Source: Sphingomonadales bacterium
GTDB lineage: Bacteria > Pseudomonadota > Alphaproteobacteria > Sphingomonadales > Sphingomonadaceae
Direction of reading: 5' to 3'
Length of the DNA stretch: 21,348 bases
Assembly (NCBI GenBank): GCA_027489295.1
Contig: JAIYAA010000154.1
Location: 1-21,348 of the forward strand
Below, in pieces: positions 1 through 7,324 of the stretch; the stretch's first letter is position 1, and each line of letters opens with the position of its first letter. The notes below the pieces were generated by a model. It made no database searches. It saw only the letters and a list, made by a program, of their open reading frames with translations, and was not told the DNA's origin. Both the position numbers and the translations under genes were made by a program.

Positions 1-59
1 ATGCCCTCGACATCGTAGAGGCCCGAACCGCCGATGATTCCGATCGTCCAACCGCTCAT
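1..59 (-). CDS. mtnP: S-methyl-5'-thioadenosine phosphorylase, N-terminal fragment
   Basis: Only the first 19 codons lie in the window; the gene continues past the left edge. The visible N-terminus reads MSGWTIGIIGGSGLYDVEG, which matches the start of methylthioadenosine phosphorylases: the first beta strand followed by the phosphate-binding GGSGLYD loop. The family cleaves methylthioadenosine with phosphate to adenine and methylthioribose-1-phosphate in the cytosolic methionine salvage route. Its ATG (59-57) overlaps the TGA of the permease (58-56) as ATGA, and an AAAGGG element sits just upstream inside the permease gene, so the two genes are probably translationally coupled. Other purine nucleoside phosphorylases of the same superfamily share the GGSG loop, but the exact string favours MtnP. 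Confidence 0.82.
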   Translation of the reverse strand, partial: MSGWTIGIIGGSGLYDVEG

Positions 60-1474
60 GCGTCACCCTTTGCTGCGTTGCGGCGGGCATAGGCGAAATA
101 GACGACGAGACCCAAGAGGTTCCAGCAGCCGAACCAGACCTGCGTCTTGGTCGGCAGACTTAGGAACAGGTAGAAGCAGCCGAAGATCGCGCCGAGGCCG
201 ACGACCCATGCGGCCGGGGTGCGGAACGGGCGGACCAGCTCGGGCGAACGACGGCGCAGCACGAGCAGGCAGAGGCCGACGGCCGCGAAGGCGGTGAGCG
301 TGCCGGCGTTGGCGAGCGCGGCGATCTCGTCGATGGGCAGGAACGCCGCGAAGACGCTGACGATCGCGGCGGTGAACAGCGTGATCCGCACCGGCGAACC
401 GCGCCGCGAGACCTTGGCGAGGCTCTTGGGCAGCAGCCCGTCGCGCGCCATCACGAAGAAGATGCGGCTCTGGCCGAACAGGAAGCCGAGGATCACCGTG
501 GGCAGCGCGACGATCGCGCTGAGCGCCAGAAACTTGGCGACGCCCGGCTGGCCAATCTCGCGCAGGATCAGCGCCAGCGGCTCGGGGCTGTCGGCGAAGC
601 GGGTATAGTGGAGCGCGCCGACCGCGGTGAGCGCCACGATCATGTAGATGGCAACGCAGGCGACCATCGATCCGACGATGCCGATCGCCAGGTCGCGGCC
701 GGGGTTCTTGGCCTCCTCCGCAGCGGTGGAGATTGCATCGAATCCGTAAAAGGCGAAGAAGATGATCGCGGCGGCGGCCATCATGCCGCGCTCCACCCCG
801 CCGCTGGCATGCTTGGCATAGCCGAACGGGGCGAAGGGATCGAAGTTCGCGGCGTCAAAATAGGGGAGGGCGACCGCGACGAACACGGCGAGCGCGATCA
901 GCTTCACGACGACGAGGATCGCGTTGAGCGTGGCGCTCTCGCGCGTCCCGACGATCAGCAGTGCGGCGACCAGCCAGACGACGAACAGCGCCGGCACGTT
1001 GACGCCCCAGGCGGCGACATGGCCCGCGGCCATCTGCGGCCCATGGGTCAGCTCGGCCGGCACGCCGAGCCCGAGCAGGAACGGTGTGGCATAGCCCGAC
1101 CATCCGACCGCGACGGTGGCGACCACCAGCGTATATTCGGCGAGCAGGCTCCAGCCGACGACCCAGGCGACGATCTCGCCCAGCGCCACATAGCTGTAGG
1201 TATAGGCGCTGCCCGAGGCGGGGATGCTGGTCGCCAGCTCGGCATAGGCAAGCGCAGCGCAGGCGCAGATCGCCCCTGCGACGACGAAGGAGAGGATCAC
1301 CGCCGGCCCGGCCCGGTCCGCGCCCACGCCGATCAGGGTGAGGATGCCGGTGCCGACGATCGCGCCGACCCCGAGTGCCACGAGATGATACCAGCTGAGC
1401 GTGCGCGCGAGCTGCTGCCCGTGCGGCTGGTCCGCCGCGGCGTGGATGGGTTTGAGACGGAACAGACTGGCCAT
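56..1474 (-). CDS. APC-family amino acid permease (YfnA/CAT-like)
   Basis: A 472-residue inner-membrane protein, predicted to import an amino acid by proton or cation coupling. The N-terminal segment (about residues 22-100: SWYHLVALGVGAIVGTGI, then the AYAELA and SGSAYTY motifs) is the signature of the cationic amino acid transporter branch. GFDAISTAAEEAKNPGRD at about 244-261 and GQSRIFFVMARDGLLPK at about 334-350 are also typical of that branch. About twelve hydrophobic segments are visible. The open frame extends upstream to 1531, but the ATG at 1474 is preceded by GGGGAGG at ideal spacing, so I place the start there. The gene ends in an ATGA overlap with mtnP. Which amino acid it carries cannot be read from the sequence. 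Confidence 0.9.
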   Translation of the reverse strand: MASLFRLKPIHAAADQPHGQQLARTLSWYHLVALGVGAIVGTGILTLIGVGADRAGPAVILSFVVAGAICACAALAYAELATSIPASGSAYTYSYVALGEIVAWVVGWSLLAEYTLVVATVAVGWSGYATPFLLGLGVPAELTHGPQMAAGHVAAWGVNVPALFVVWLVAALLIVGTRESATLNAILVVVKLIALAVFVAVALPYFDAANFDPFAPFGYAKHASGGVERGMMAAAAIIFFAFYGFDAISTAAEEAKNPGRDLAIGIVGSMVACVAIYMIVALTAVGALHYTRFADSPEPLALILREIGQPGVAKFLALSAIVALPTVILGFLFGQSRIFFVMARDGLLPKSLAKVSRRGSPVRITLFTAAIVSVFAAFLPIDEIAALANAGTLTAFAAVGLCLLVLRRRSPELVRPFRTPAAWVVGLGAIFGCFYLFLSLPTKTQVWFGCWNLLGLVVYFAYARRNAAKGDA

Positions 1475-1503
1475 GGATCCTCCCCTATGTTCTTGGCGCG
1501 CCG

Positions 1504-1531
1504 GTGATAGCGCGGTGCGGGAAGGGGGCAA
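1504..1531 (-). promoter_or_regulatory. possible sigma-70-like promoter for the permease
   Basis: On the minus strand TTGCCC (1531-1526) is followed after 16 bases by TATCAC (1509-1504), about 30 bases before the permease start. The match is only fair, and in DNA this GC-rich chance matches are common. It also lies downstream of the hairpin at 1555-1580, as expected if the permease-mtnP unit is transcribed separately from the glucosidase gene. Confidence 0.25.
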
Positions 1532-1554
1532 GGGTATCGACTGCCGCCTTCAAG

Positions 1555-1580
1555 TCCCCCTCCCGCAGGCGGGAGGGGGA
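1555..1580. repeat. perfect 12-bp inverted repeat, terminator or REP-like element
   Basis: TCCCCCTCCCGC (1555-1566) and its exact reverse complement (1569-1580) are separated by two bases. It lies 12 bases after the stop of the GH97 gene on the minus strand, where a terminator would sit, but no U-tract follows on either side. From memory, very similar C-rich/G-rich palindromes are scattered between genes in sphingomonad genomes, so it may be one copy of a dispersed short repeat that also stops transcription. Confidence 0.6.
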
Positions 1581-1592
1581 TTTAGAGCGGCC

Positions 1593-3626
1593 TTACTTCA
1601 CCAGCTTGAAGCGAATCGCCTGGCCGCCGCCGGGGGCCAGCTTCACCGTCAGCGTATCGCCCGCGGTCACCGCGCGCTTCTCGATCACGATCGAATGGCG
1701 CTTCTCGGTTCGATAGTCGGCATCGTCGCCGTCGCGGTAGATCTGCGCCTCGTAGCGCTTGCCTGCTTCGAGGAACGACAGCGGCACCGTCAGCGTGCGC
1801 GGCTTGTCGTCCCCCACCGCGCCCAGGAACCAGTCGCTGCCGCCGCGTGCCTTGCGGGCCACCGTCACATATTCACCGACCGACCCGTTCACCACCCGCG
1901 TCTCGTCCCAGTCGACCGCGACATCACGGATGAACTGGAAGGCGGCGAGGTGCTTCTCGTAATTCTCCGGCAGGTCGGCCGCCATCTGCACCGGCGAATA
2001 GAGCACCACATAGAGCGCCAGCTGCTTCGCCTCGGTGGACAGGAGCGGCGTGCCGCCCTTGCCGGTGAGGCTCAGCACACCGGGGGTGAAGTCCATCGGC
2101 CCGGCGAGCATGCGGGTGAAGAACAGGTTGGATTCGTGGTTGGGCAGGTTCTTCGGTTCGCCCCAGGCATTATACTCCATGCCGCGCGCACCTTCGCGGC
2201 TCACCCAGTTGGGATAGGTGCGGCGGAGACCCGTGTCCTTGATCGGCTCGTGCGCGTCGATCGCGACCTGGTAGCGATGCGCCATATCCAGCACGCGCAG
2301 GTGGTGGTTGGCCGAGAATTGCCCGTCATGCCATTCGCGCATCGGTTCGCCGTTCGGGCCGACCCGCTCGATCTGGCCGGCATCGGCGACATAGCCGGTC
2401 TTCACGACATGCTCGCCGTGATCGTGCGCGAACTTCATGGCGCGTTCGAGCTGGCTTTCGTAATGGCTCATCGATCCGCCGGTCTCGTTATGGCCGATCA
2501 GCGCGACGCCCTTCTTGCCGGCATAGTCGGCGAGCAGCTTGGCATCGAAATCGGGGGTCGGCCTGTCAAAGTCAAAGCCCTTGCCGTCGCCGAACCAGGC
2601 CGTGTCCCAGCCGACATTCCAGCCTTCCACCAGCACGCCGGAGAAGCCGTATTTCGCGGCGAAATCGATATGGCGCTGGACGTTGGCGGTGGTGGCGCCG
2701 TGCACCGGCTTGGAGCCCCAGCCCGACTTGTCGAGGTGCATCTCCCACCACACGCCGACATACTTGCTCGGCTTGAAGTAGCTGACATCGCCCAGCTTGT
2801 TGGGCTCGTTGAGGTTCAGTTCGATGTGCGACATGTAGAGCCCGGGCGCATCCTTGGCGATGATCATCGTCCGCCACGGGGTGACGAACGGCGCGTCGCG
2901 GGTCACCTTGGCGGCGCCGGCGCCGGGGATCAGCACGGTCTTGAAGCGGGTGCCCTCGACGCGCTGCAGCCAGGTGCCCGCATAGTCGACCAGCGCCGCC
3001 TCATGGATGGCGATATGGGTGCCGTCTGCCAGCTTCATCGTCAGCGGGGTGTGGGCAAGTGGTACGCTGGAGAGGGGCGTGCGGTTGTAGAGATACTCGT
3101 CGCGGTTCCATTCCGAGCCGGGAATCCACCACGCCTCGCCATCCTGCGCTATCGAGAATTCGGTCATCTCGTCGAGGATGTGCGCGGTCTTGAGGTTGGG
3201 CTGGCCGGGCAGTTCGTAGCGGAAGCCGACGCCGTCGTCGAAGACGCGGAACACCACTTCCATCACCCGGCCGAGCGCGGTGGTCTCCTTCAGGCGGACA
3301 CGCAGTTCCTTGTGGTTGTCGCGGATCGTCTTCCACTCGCCCCAGGGCTGGTCCCAGCTGGTGTCGCTGGCCGAGCTGCTGCTGCCCTCGATGCGGAAGT
3401 TGCGCTGGAGCTTGGGCGCGTCGGTGAACAGGAAGCCGAGCATCGACGGGTTGACGAGCGGCTTGCCGTCGCGGGCGACGGTGTAGAAGGGGCGCCCGTC
3501 ATTGTCGGTGGCGACGCTGACCTGCAGATGCCCGTCGGGCGAGGTGACGGTAGCGGGGGCGGTCTGCGCCATCGCAGGGGCGGCAAGCGCAAGCGCGCCG
3601 AGCGCGGCCAGGGTTCGCAACATCAT
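1593..3626 (-). CDS. secreted glycoside hydrolase family 97 alpha-glucosidase (SusB-like, inverting type)
   Basis: A 677-residue enzyme with a signal peptide (cut near AMAQ-TAP, residue 21), so it acts in the periplasm or outside the cell on alpha-glucosides from starch-like glycans. The N-terminal beta-sandwich (about 25-285) carries the family motif SWDQPWGEWK (about 90-99). The TIM barrel (about 290-560) holds GHNETGG (E381), AIDAHEP (E460) and EGARGMEYN (E484). These align by motif with SusB E439, E508 and E532, the calcium ligand and the base/acid glutamates of the inverting subfamily. A C-terminal beta domain follows. Two tandem ATG codons sit at the start; GGGAGAG suits the second (3623) slightly better. 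It is separated by about 100 bases from the glutamine cyclotransferase gene. Some GH97 members are alpha-galactosidases, but those are the retaining type. Confidence 0.92.
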   Translation of the reverse strand: MMLRTLAALGALALAAPAMAQTAPATVTSPDGHLQVSVATDNDGRPFYTVARDGKPLVNPSMLGFLFTDAPKLQRNFRIEGSSSSASDTSWDQPWGEWKTIRDNHKELRVRLKETTALGRVMEVVFRVFDDGVGFRYELPGQPNLKTAHILDEMTEFSIAQDGEAWWIPGSEWNRDEYLYNRTPLSSVPLAHTPLTMKLADGTHIAIHEAALVDYAGTWLQRVEGTRFKTVLIPGAGAAKVTRDAPFVTPWRTMIIAKDAPGLYMSHIELNLNEPNKLGDVSYFKPSKYVGVWWEMHLDKSGWGSKPVHGATTANVQRHIDFAAKYGFSGVLVEGWNVGWDTAWFGDGKGFDFDRPTPDFDAKLLADYAGKKGVALIGHNETGGSMSHYESQLERAMKFAHDHGEHVVKTGYVADAGQIERVGPNGEPMREWHDGQFSANHHLRVLDMAHRYQVAIDAHEPIKDTGLRRTYPNWVSREGARGMEYNAWGEPKNLPNHESNLFFTRMLAGPMDFTPGVLSLTGKGGTPLLSTEAKQLALYVVLYSPVQMAADLPENYEKHLAAFQFIRDVAVDWDETRVVNGSVGEYVTVARKARGGSDWFLGAVGDDKPRTLTVPLSFLEAGKRYEAQIYRDGDDADYRTEKRHSIVIEKRAVTAGDTLTVKLAPGGGQAIRFKLVK

Positions 3627-3683
3627 TCTCTCCCAGGATCGTTGTCGCCCATCGGGCTTCTGGCGAACGGGAGTAGAGCGGCA

Positions 3684-3707
3684 CGCGGGCGGCGCAATCC
3701 GCCCGCG
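3684..3707. terminator. 9-bp GC hairpin after the glutamine cyclotransferase gene
   Basis: CGCGGGCGG (3684-3692) pairs exactly with CCGCCCGCG (3699-3707) around the loop CGCAAT. It begins 19 bases past the cyclotransferase stop on the minus strand. No U-run follows, so it could be a Rho-dependent stop or an RNA-stabilising hairpin. It lies about 60 bases before the GH97 start. Confidence 0.5.
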
Positions 3708-3725
3708 GCCATTGCATTCGTATTC

Positions 3726-4550
3726 TTACTGCTGGGTGCAGCTGGTCAGCTTCGCCGCCTCGGCCGACTTGGCGACGGTATCGCCTTCCTTGACCTGATA
3801 GAGCTGCGGCCAGCGCTTGCCGGTGACGAACAGGCGCTTGGTGCCCGCATCATAGGCGATGCCGTTGGCGACATTGTCGGTGCCCCGGTCCTTGGGGCCG
3901 AGATCGCTCACGTCGAGAAAGCCGGTGACCTTGCCGGTGGCGGGGTCGATCTTGGCGATCAGGTTGGTCTGCCAGATGTTCGCGTAGATCTGGCCGTCGA
4001 CCCATTCCAGCTCGTTGAGATTGGCGAGCGGGCAGCCATTGGCGGTCACCCGCAGCGTCGAGGTGACCTGCATCGTGTTCGGATCGAGGAAGCGCAGCAC
4101 GGGCGTGCCGTCGCTCATGATGATGCCCTTGTCGTTGCGCGTCAGGCTCCAGCCCTCGCCGGTATAGGAGAAGGTGCCGCGCGGTTCGAACTTGTCGAGG
4201 CCGTAGATGAAGCCGGTCTTGTCCTGCCAGGTCAGCTGGAACAGCTTGTCCCCCCAGGCGACGATGCCCTCGCCGAAATAGGGCGCGGGGAGCGAGGTTT
4301 CCTGCTGCACCTTGCCGGTGGCGGGATCGAGCTTGCGGATGACCGATTCGCCGACCTGGCCGGTGCTCTCGTACATCGCGCCATGATCGAAGAAGAGGCC
4401 TTCGGTGAAGGCGCCGGTATCGTGCGGCAGCGTCGCGACGGCGACCGCGCGCACCACCGGAATGCCGCTCGGCTTGATGCGGGTGAAGGCGAGGGCGGCA
4501 CCCCCGACCAGCACGACCGCCGCCAAGACCACCAACAGGATGCGCTTCAT
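3726..4550 (-). CDS. glutaminyl-peptide cyclotransferase, plant/bacterial beta-propeller type
   Basis: A 274-residue protein with an N-terminal hydrophobic segment (about residues 4-22) acting as a signal anchor or signal peptide, so it works in the periplasm. The family turns an N-terminal glutamine of a peptide or protein into pyroglutamate with loss of ammonia. The family motifs follow in order: LPHDTGAFTEGL (41-52), ESTGQVGES (61-69), YFGEGI (91-96, whose Glu94 is probably the catalytic one), LTW (106-108), GEGWSL, MSDGTP, NLNELEW (178-183) and VTGKRWPQLYQV (242-253). The chosen ATG at 4550 follows GGAAGGG at good spacing; the frame is open 13 codons further upstream without better signals. 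The bacterial substrate is generally unknown. Confidence 0.9.
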   Translation of the reverse strand: MKRILLVVLAAVVLVGGAALAFTRIKPSGIPVVRAVAVATLPHDTGAFTEGLFFDHGAMYESTGQVGESVIRKLDPATGKVQQETSLPAPYFGEGIVAWGDKLFQLTWQDKTGFIYGLDKFEPRGTFSYTGEGWSLTRNDKGIIMSDGTPVLRFLDPNTMQVTSTLRVTANGCPLANLNELEWVDGQIYANIWQTNLIAKIDPATGKVTGFLDVSDLGPKDRGTDNVANGIAYDAGTKRLFVTGKRWPQLYQVKEGDTVAKSAEAAKLTSCTQQ

Positions 4551-5101
4551 CGGATACCCTTCCAGTCCGGAATGTTCGGGCGGCACCAAGCCGAAGCGGG
4601 GGCTCCGTGTAAACCCCTAGCGCGCCAGATCGCCGCGGACATAGACGCGTTCATGGGCGCCCTTGCGCGGCGCGACCAGCGCCAGACGCTAGTCGCGGGC
4701 GAGCAGATGATCGTGCTCGTCGACAGATCGCGGATTGCCGACATCGTGCGCGCGTATTGCAATGGTGGGACGGAGCCCAACCAAACGCGGCCCGAGCGCA
4801 AGCAAGGCACCCGGATTTTTCACGCTGCGCCATCTACTTATGGCTAAGCATCGAGTCGTGCGAGATATTTTTGCAAGATCCGGTGCGGATCGGCCGTGCC
4901 GCATCGTCGCGATCGGAAAGGTTAATCCGCGCGAAAATTTTGGGGTTCGGCGGTGTGGGTCCGGCGTCGACATGTCGTCATTTGATCGGGTGGGGAGGAA
5001 CTGGCCGGGCCAGGAACCAGCCGATGGCAACTACTTAGCCGTCGATGCTGGTTCCGGCATCGCCTTCCTGCGCCCATCCGCACCGATGGGATGTCGCAGT
5101 C
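4551..5101. other. 551-base region without a confident gene; divergent promoter region
   Basis: It lies between the divergently transcribed cyclotransferase and glycosyltransferase genes. The left part (to about 4770) is very GC-rich with codon-like periodicity: a 64-codon plus-strand frame runs 4653-4847, but it has no ribosome binding site and I recognise no family. The part from about 4800 to 4960 is AT-richer (TACTTATG, ATATTTTTGC, AAAATTTT) and is the likeliest place for promoters. Small dyads are GATCCG/CGGATC (4877-4891) and GGAACCAGC/GCTGGTTCC (5013-5021 and 5047-5055). No clear -35/-10 pair, tRNA or riboswitch was recognised. Confidence 0.55.
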
Positions 5102-5965
5102 ATGTATCTCGATCTTTCGAAAGACCCGTTTGAAGACCGTCCCCATGGCACCAGCGCCGCGTGGACCGTGGTGATCCCCTTCTTCAACGAGCGCGATTAT
5201 CTCCCCGCGACAATCGAAAGCCTGGCGCAGCAGTCGGTGCGCTTCACCCTGGTGCTGGTCGACAATGGCTCGACCGACGGCAGCGCGGCGGTGGCCGAGA
5301 CTGCGGCGCGTGCCAACAAGCTCGACTATCTGCTGCTCACCGAGCGCACCCCCGGCAAGGTGGCGGCGCTCCGGACCGGTCTCGCCTGGGTGCGGACGCG
5401 CTGGGTGGCGACCTGCGACGCCGATACGCTGTATCCGCCGCATTATCTTGCCGCCGCGCAGGCGATCCTGTCGCGTCCGGGACATGTGGTGGCGGGTGCC
5501 TATTTCGTGCCGGACGGGATCAGCGAACCGGCGCGCGTGACGGAAGCGGCCCGGTTCCTCACCGCCGCGCGGCTGCTCCCGCGCCAGTGCCATGCCGGCG
5601 GTGCCGGCCAGGCGTTCTGCACCCGCGCGCTGCGGGCCGCCGGCGGCTTCGATGCGGTGCGCTGGAACTTCGTGCTGGAGGATCACGAGGTGATCCACCG
5701 CGTGATGCGCAAGGGCCGCATGGGCTATTCGAGCGCGATGTGGTGCATGCCGTCGCTGCGCGAGCGCGACCGCGATTCGATCCGCTGGACGCTGGTCGAA
5801 CGGCTGCTCTACTCGGCGGCGGCGCCGGTCGCCGGCGACTGGTTCTTCTACCGCTTCCTCGCCCGGCGCCTGCAGCGTCGCCGGCTGCTCAGCAACCGCA
5901 TTCGCGAGCGCCAGTATCAGCATCTCGAAGGACCGGTTCTTGTCCCGTCTCATTCTCTGTTCTGA
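5102..5965 (+). CDS. family 2 glycosyltransferase
   Basis: A 287-residue GT-A fold enzyme that transfers a sugar from a nucleotide donor. Visible motifs are WTVVIPFFNE (21-30), VDNGSTDGS (53-61), the metal/nucleotide-binding DAD (106-108) and LEDHE (192-196), which places the catalytic base acid near 193-194. There is no clear membrane segment, only a basic, aromatic C-terminus (FFYRFLARRLQRRRLL), so it is cytosolic or peripheral at the inner membrane. The open frame begins at 5045, but homology-like sequence starts only at WTVV, so ATG 5102 is the more natural start; its ribosome site is weak. Its last 26 bases overlap the deacetylase gene, implying coupled synthesis. The acceptor is unknown; lipid A-like, glycosphingolipid or hopanoid acceptors are guesses from the partner enzyme. 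Confidence 0.88.
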   Translation: MYLDLSKDPFEDRPHGTSAAWTVVIPFFNERDYLPATIESLAQQSVRFTLVLVDNGSTDGSAAVAETAARANKLDYLLLTERTPGKVAALRTGLAWVRTRWVATCDADTLYPPHYLAAAQAILSRPGHVVAGAYFVPDGISEPARVTEAARFLTAARLLPRQCHAGGAGQAFCTRALRAAGGFDAVRWNFVLEDHEVIHRVMRKGRMGYSSAMWCMPSLRERDRDSIRWTLVERLLYSAAAPVAGDWFFYRFLARRLQRRRLLSNRIRERQYQHLEGPVLVPSHSLF

Positions 5966-6743
5966 CGACTTCGCCTATTCGCCGGCGATCAGCGCCGCGA
6001 TCGTGGCGCTGGCGCATGCGGGCAAGATCAACGCGATCAGCTGTATGACCGTGATGCCGGGCTGGGCGGAGGATGCACGCCTCCTCGCCGATCTGCCGGC
6101 GCATGTCGAAGTGGGCCTGCATGTGACGCTGACCGAGGAAGCGCCGCGCACTGCGATGCCGCGCTACGCGCCGGAGGGGCGAATGCCGCGGATCGACCCG
6201 CTGGCGCGCGCGGCGGCGAAGTGGCGCGTTCCGCTGGACGAGATCGCGGTGGAGATCGCCGCGCAGTTCGACGCGTTCTTCGCCGCGCTGCGTCGCTCGC
6301 CGGATTTCGTGGACGGGCACCAGCATGCCCATGCGCTGCCCGGGATCCGCGATCTCGTTCTGGCGGAAACGGCCGGGCGGTCGCCGCGCGCGTGGGTTCG
6401 CGACTGCACCGACGCGCCGGGTGCGCTGTTGCGGCGTCCGTTCAGCGGCAAGGCGATCGGCAGCGCGTGGCATTGCCGCGGCTTGCGCGGCGCGGCGTTG
6501 GCGCTGGGGTTGCGCACCAATCACGGCTTTGCGGGCCATTATGATTTTCGCCGGGATTACGAGACGTTATTCCCGCGGTTTCTACGGCAACCCGGTCCTT
6601 TTCATTTGGTGATGTGCCATCCCGGTGCCGGAGAACGTGCCGGCGACACGATTGCGGATGCGCGAATTCTTGAAGCTAAGGCCTTGCACCGATTGCCGAT
6701 CGCCGACATGGCTGCTGCCGAGGGGCTGGCATTTCCTGCCTGA
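5940..6743 (+). CDS. ChbG/HpnK (YdjC) family carbohydrate deacetylase
   Basis: A 267-residue metal-dependent deacetylase, expected to remove the acetyl group from an N-acetylated amino sugar. Family signatures are LCSDDFAYSPAI (6-17, catalytic/metal Asp9-Asp10), EVGLHVTLT (57-65, metal His61), VDGHQHAHALP (124-134, His127/129/131) and MCHPG (225-229). There is no signal peptide, so it is cytosolic. Translation probably starts at TTG 5940, with GAAGGA eight bases ahead; the SDDF strand must lie within the first ten residues, which leaves no room for a later start. It lies in a different frame and overlaps the glycosyltransferase by 26 bases. HpnK makes glucosaminyl-hopanoid in other bacteria, but no hopanoid gene is visible here, so I do not use that symbol. 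Confidence 0.88.
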   Translation: MSRLILCSDDFAYSPAISAAIVALAHAGKINAISCMTVMPGWAEDARLLADLPAHVEVGLHVTLTEEAPRTAMPRYAPEGRMPRIDPLARAAAKWRVPLDEIAVEIAAQFDAFFAALRRSPDFVDGHQHAHALPGIRDLVLAETAGRSPRAWVRDCTDAPGALLRRPFSGKAIGSAWHCRGLRGAALALGLRTNHGFAGHYDFRRDYETLFPRFLRQPGPFHLVMCHPGAGERAGDTIADARILEAKALHRLPIADMAAAEGLAFPA

Positions 6744-6766
6744 CTCCCGCTGGGGATCGGAATGCG

Positions 6767-7324
6767 GTGAGCGATGGCGGGCTGAAGGCGGTGTTCCTGG
6801 CGCAGCGGCCGATGCTGCTGCGACTGCTCGCCGCGCGGCTCGGCAGTCGCGACGACGCCGAGGATGCGCTGCAGGACATGTGGCTGCGGATCGATCAGCT
6901 GGCCGACCAGCCGATCGCGCAGCCGGCCGCCTTTCTGTTTCGCGTCGCGGCCAATCTCGCGACCGATCGGCGGATCGCTGCCGGCCGGCGCGGGGCCCGC
7001 GATGCCGGCTGGGTGGAGATCCAGCCGCGCGCCGAGGACCTGCCCGATGCCGAACGGACGCTGCTGGCGCGGAGCGAATGGCAGGCCGTGGAAGACGAGA
7101 TCGCCGACATGCCCGAGCGGATGGCCACGGCGCTCCGGATGTTCCGACTGGAAGAGCGTCCGCAGCGTGCCATCGCCGAGCATCTGGGCATCAGCGTGAG
7201 TGGCGTCGAGAAACTGCTGCAGCGGGCCTATAGAAAAATTCAGGAGCGCCTCGAATCCGTTGGTGGGGATTCTGCCGAGGCGCGTCGTCTGGGTAGTGAA
7301 AGGGGTTCCGACCGTGCAGGTTGA
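6767..7324 (+). CDS. ECF sigma factor, FecI-like
   Basis: A 185-residue alternative sigma factor, expected to direct RNA polymerase to the receptor genes when released by its FecR partner. Sigma-2 lies at about 9-72 (SRDDAEDALQDMWLRI, then FLFRVAANLATDRRI). Sigma-4 lies at about 104-160, with the helix-turn-helix RAIAEHLGISVSGVEKLLQRA. The start is GTG 6767, 23 bases after the deacetylase stop, with only a weak GGGGA upstream. Its 3' end overlaps the FecR start by 11 bases. No separate promoter could be made out in the short gap, so it is either read through from the glycosyltransferase pair or has a promoter inside the AT-richer 3' part of the deacetylase gene (about 6540-6610). Confidence 0.92.
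   Translation: MSDGGLKAVFLAQRPMLLRLLAARLGSRDDAEDALQDMWLRIDQLADQPIAQPAAFLFRVAANLATDRRIAAGRRGARDAGWVEIQPRAEDLPDAERTLLARSEWQAVEDEIADMPERMATALRMFRLEERPQRAIAEHLGISVSGVEKLLQRAYRKIQERLESVGGDSAEARRLGSERGSDRAG

Noticed and set aside
1401..4847. Plus-strand open frame of 1148 codons
   Set aside because: It runs antisense through the GH97 and cyclotransferase genes, both firmly recognised on the other strand. It is rich in Arg, His, Gly and Val with no domain, as expected of mirror frames in GC-rich DNA.
4997..5017. GGAAC boxes that could be the -35 of a general-stress (EcfG) promoter
   Set aside because: Neither GGAAC (4997-5001 or 5013-5017) is followed by CGTT after 16-17 bases.
4922..5953. Minus-strand open frame of 343 codons
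   Set aside because: It is antisense to the glycosyltransferase, which has all GT2 motifs. The composition is Arg/His/Ala-rich without domains.
7200..7313. Longer start for the FecR gene
   Set aside because: The extra 38 residues lie wholly within the sigma factor gene and do not resemble the family; a ribosome site stands before GTG 7314.
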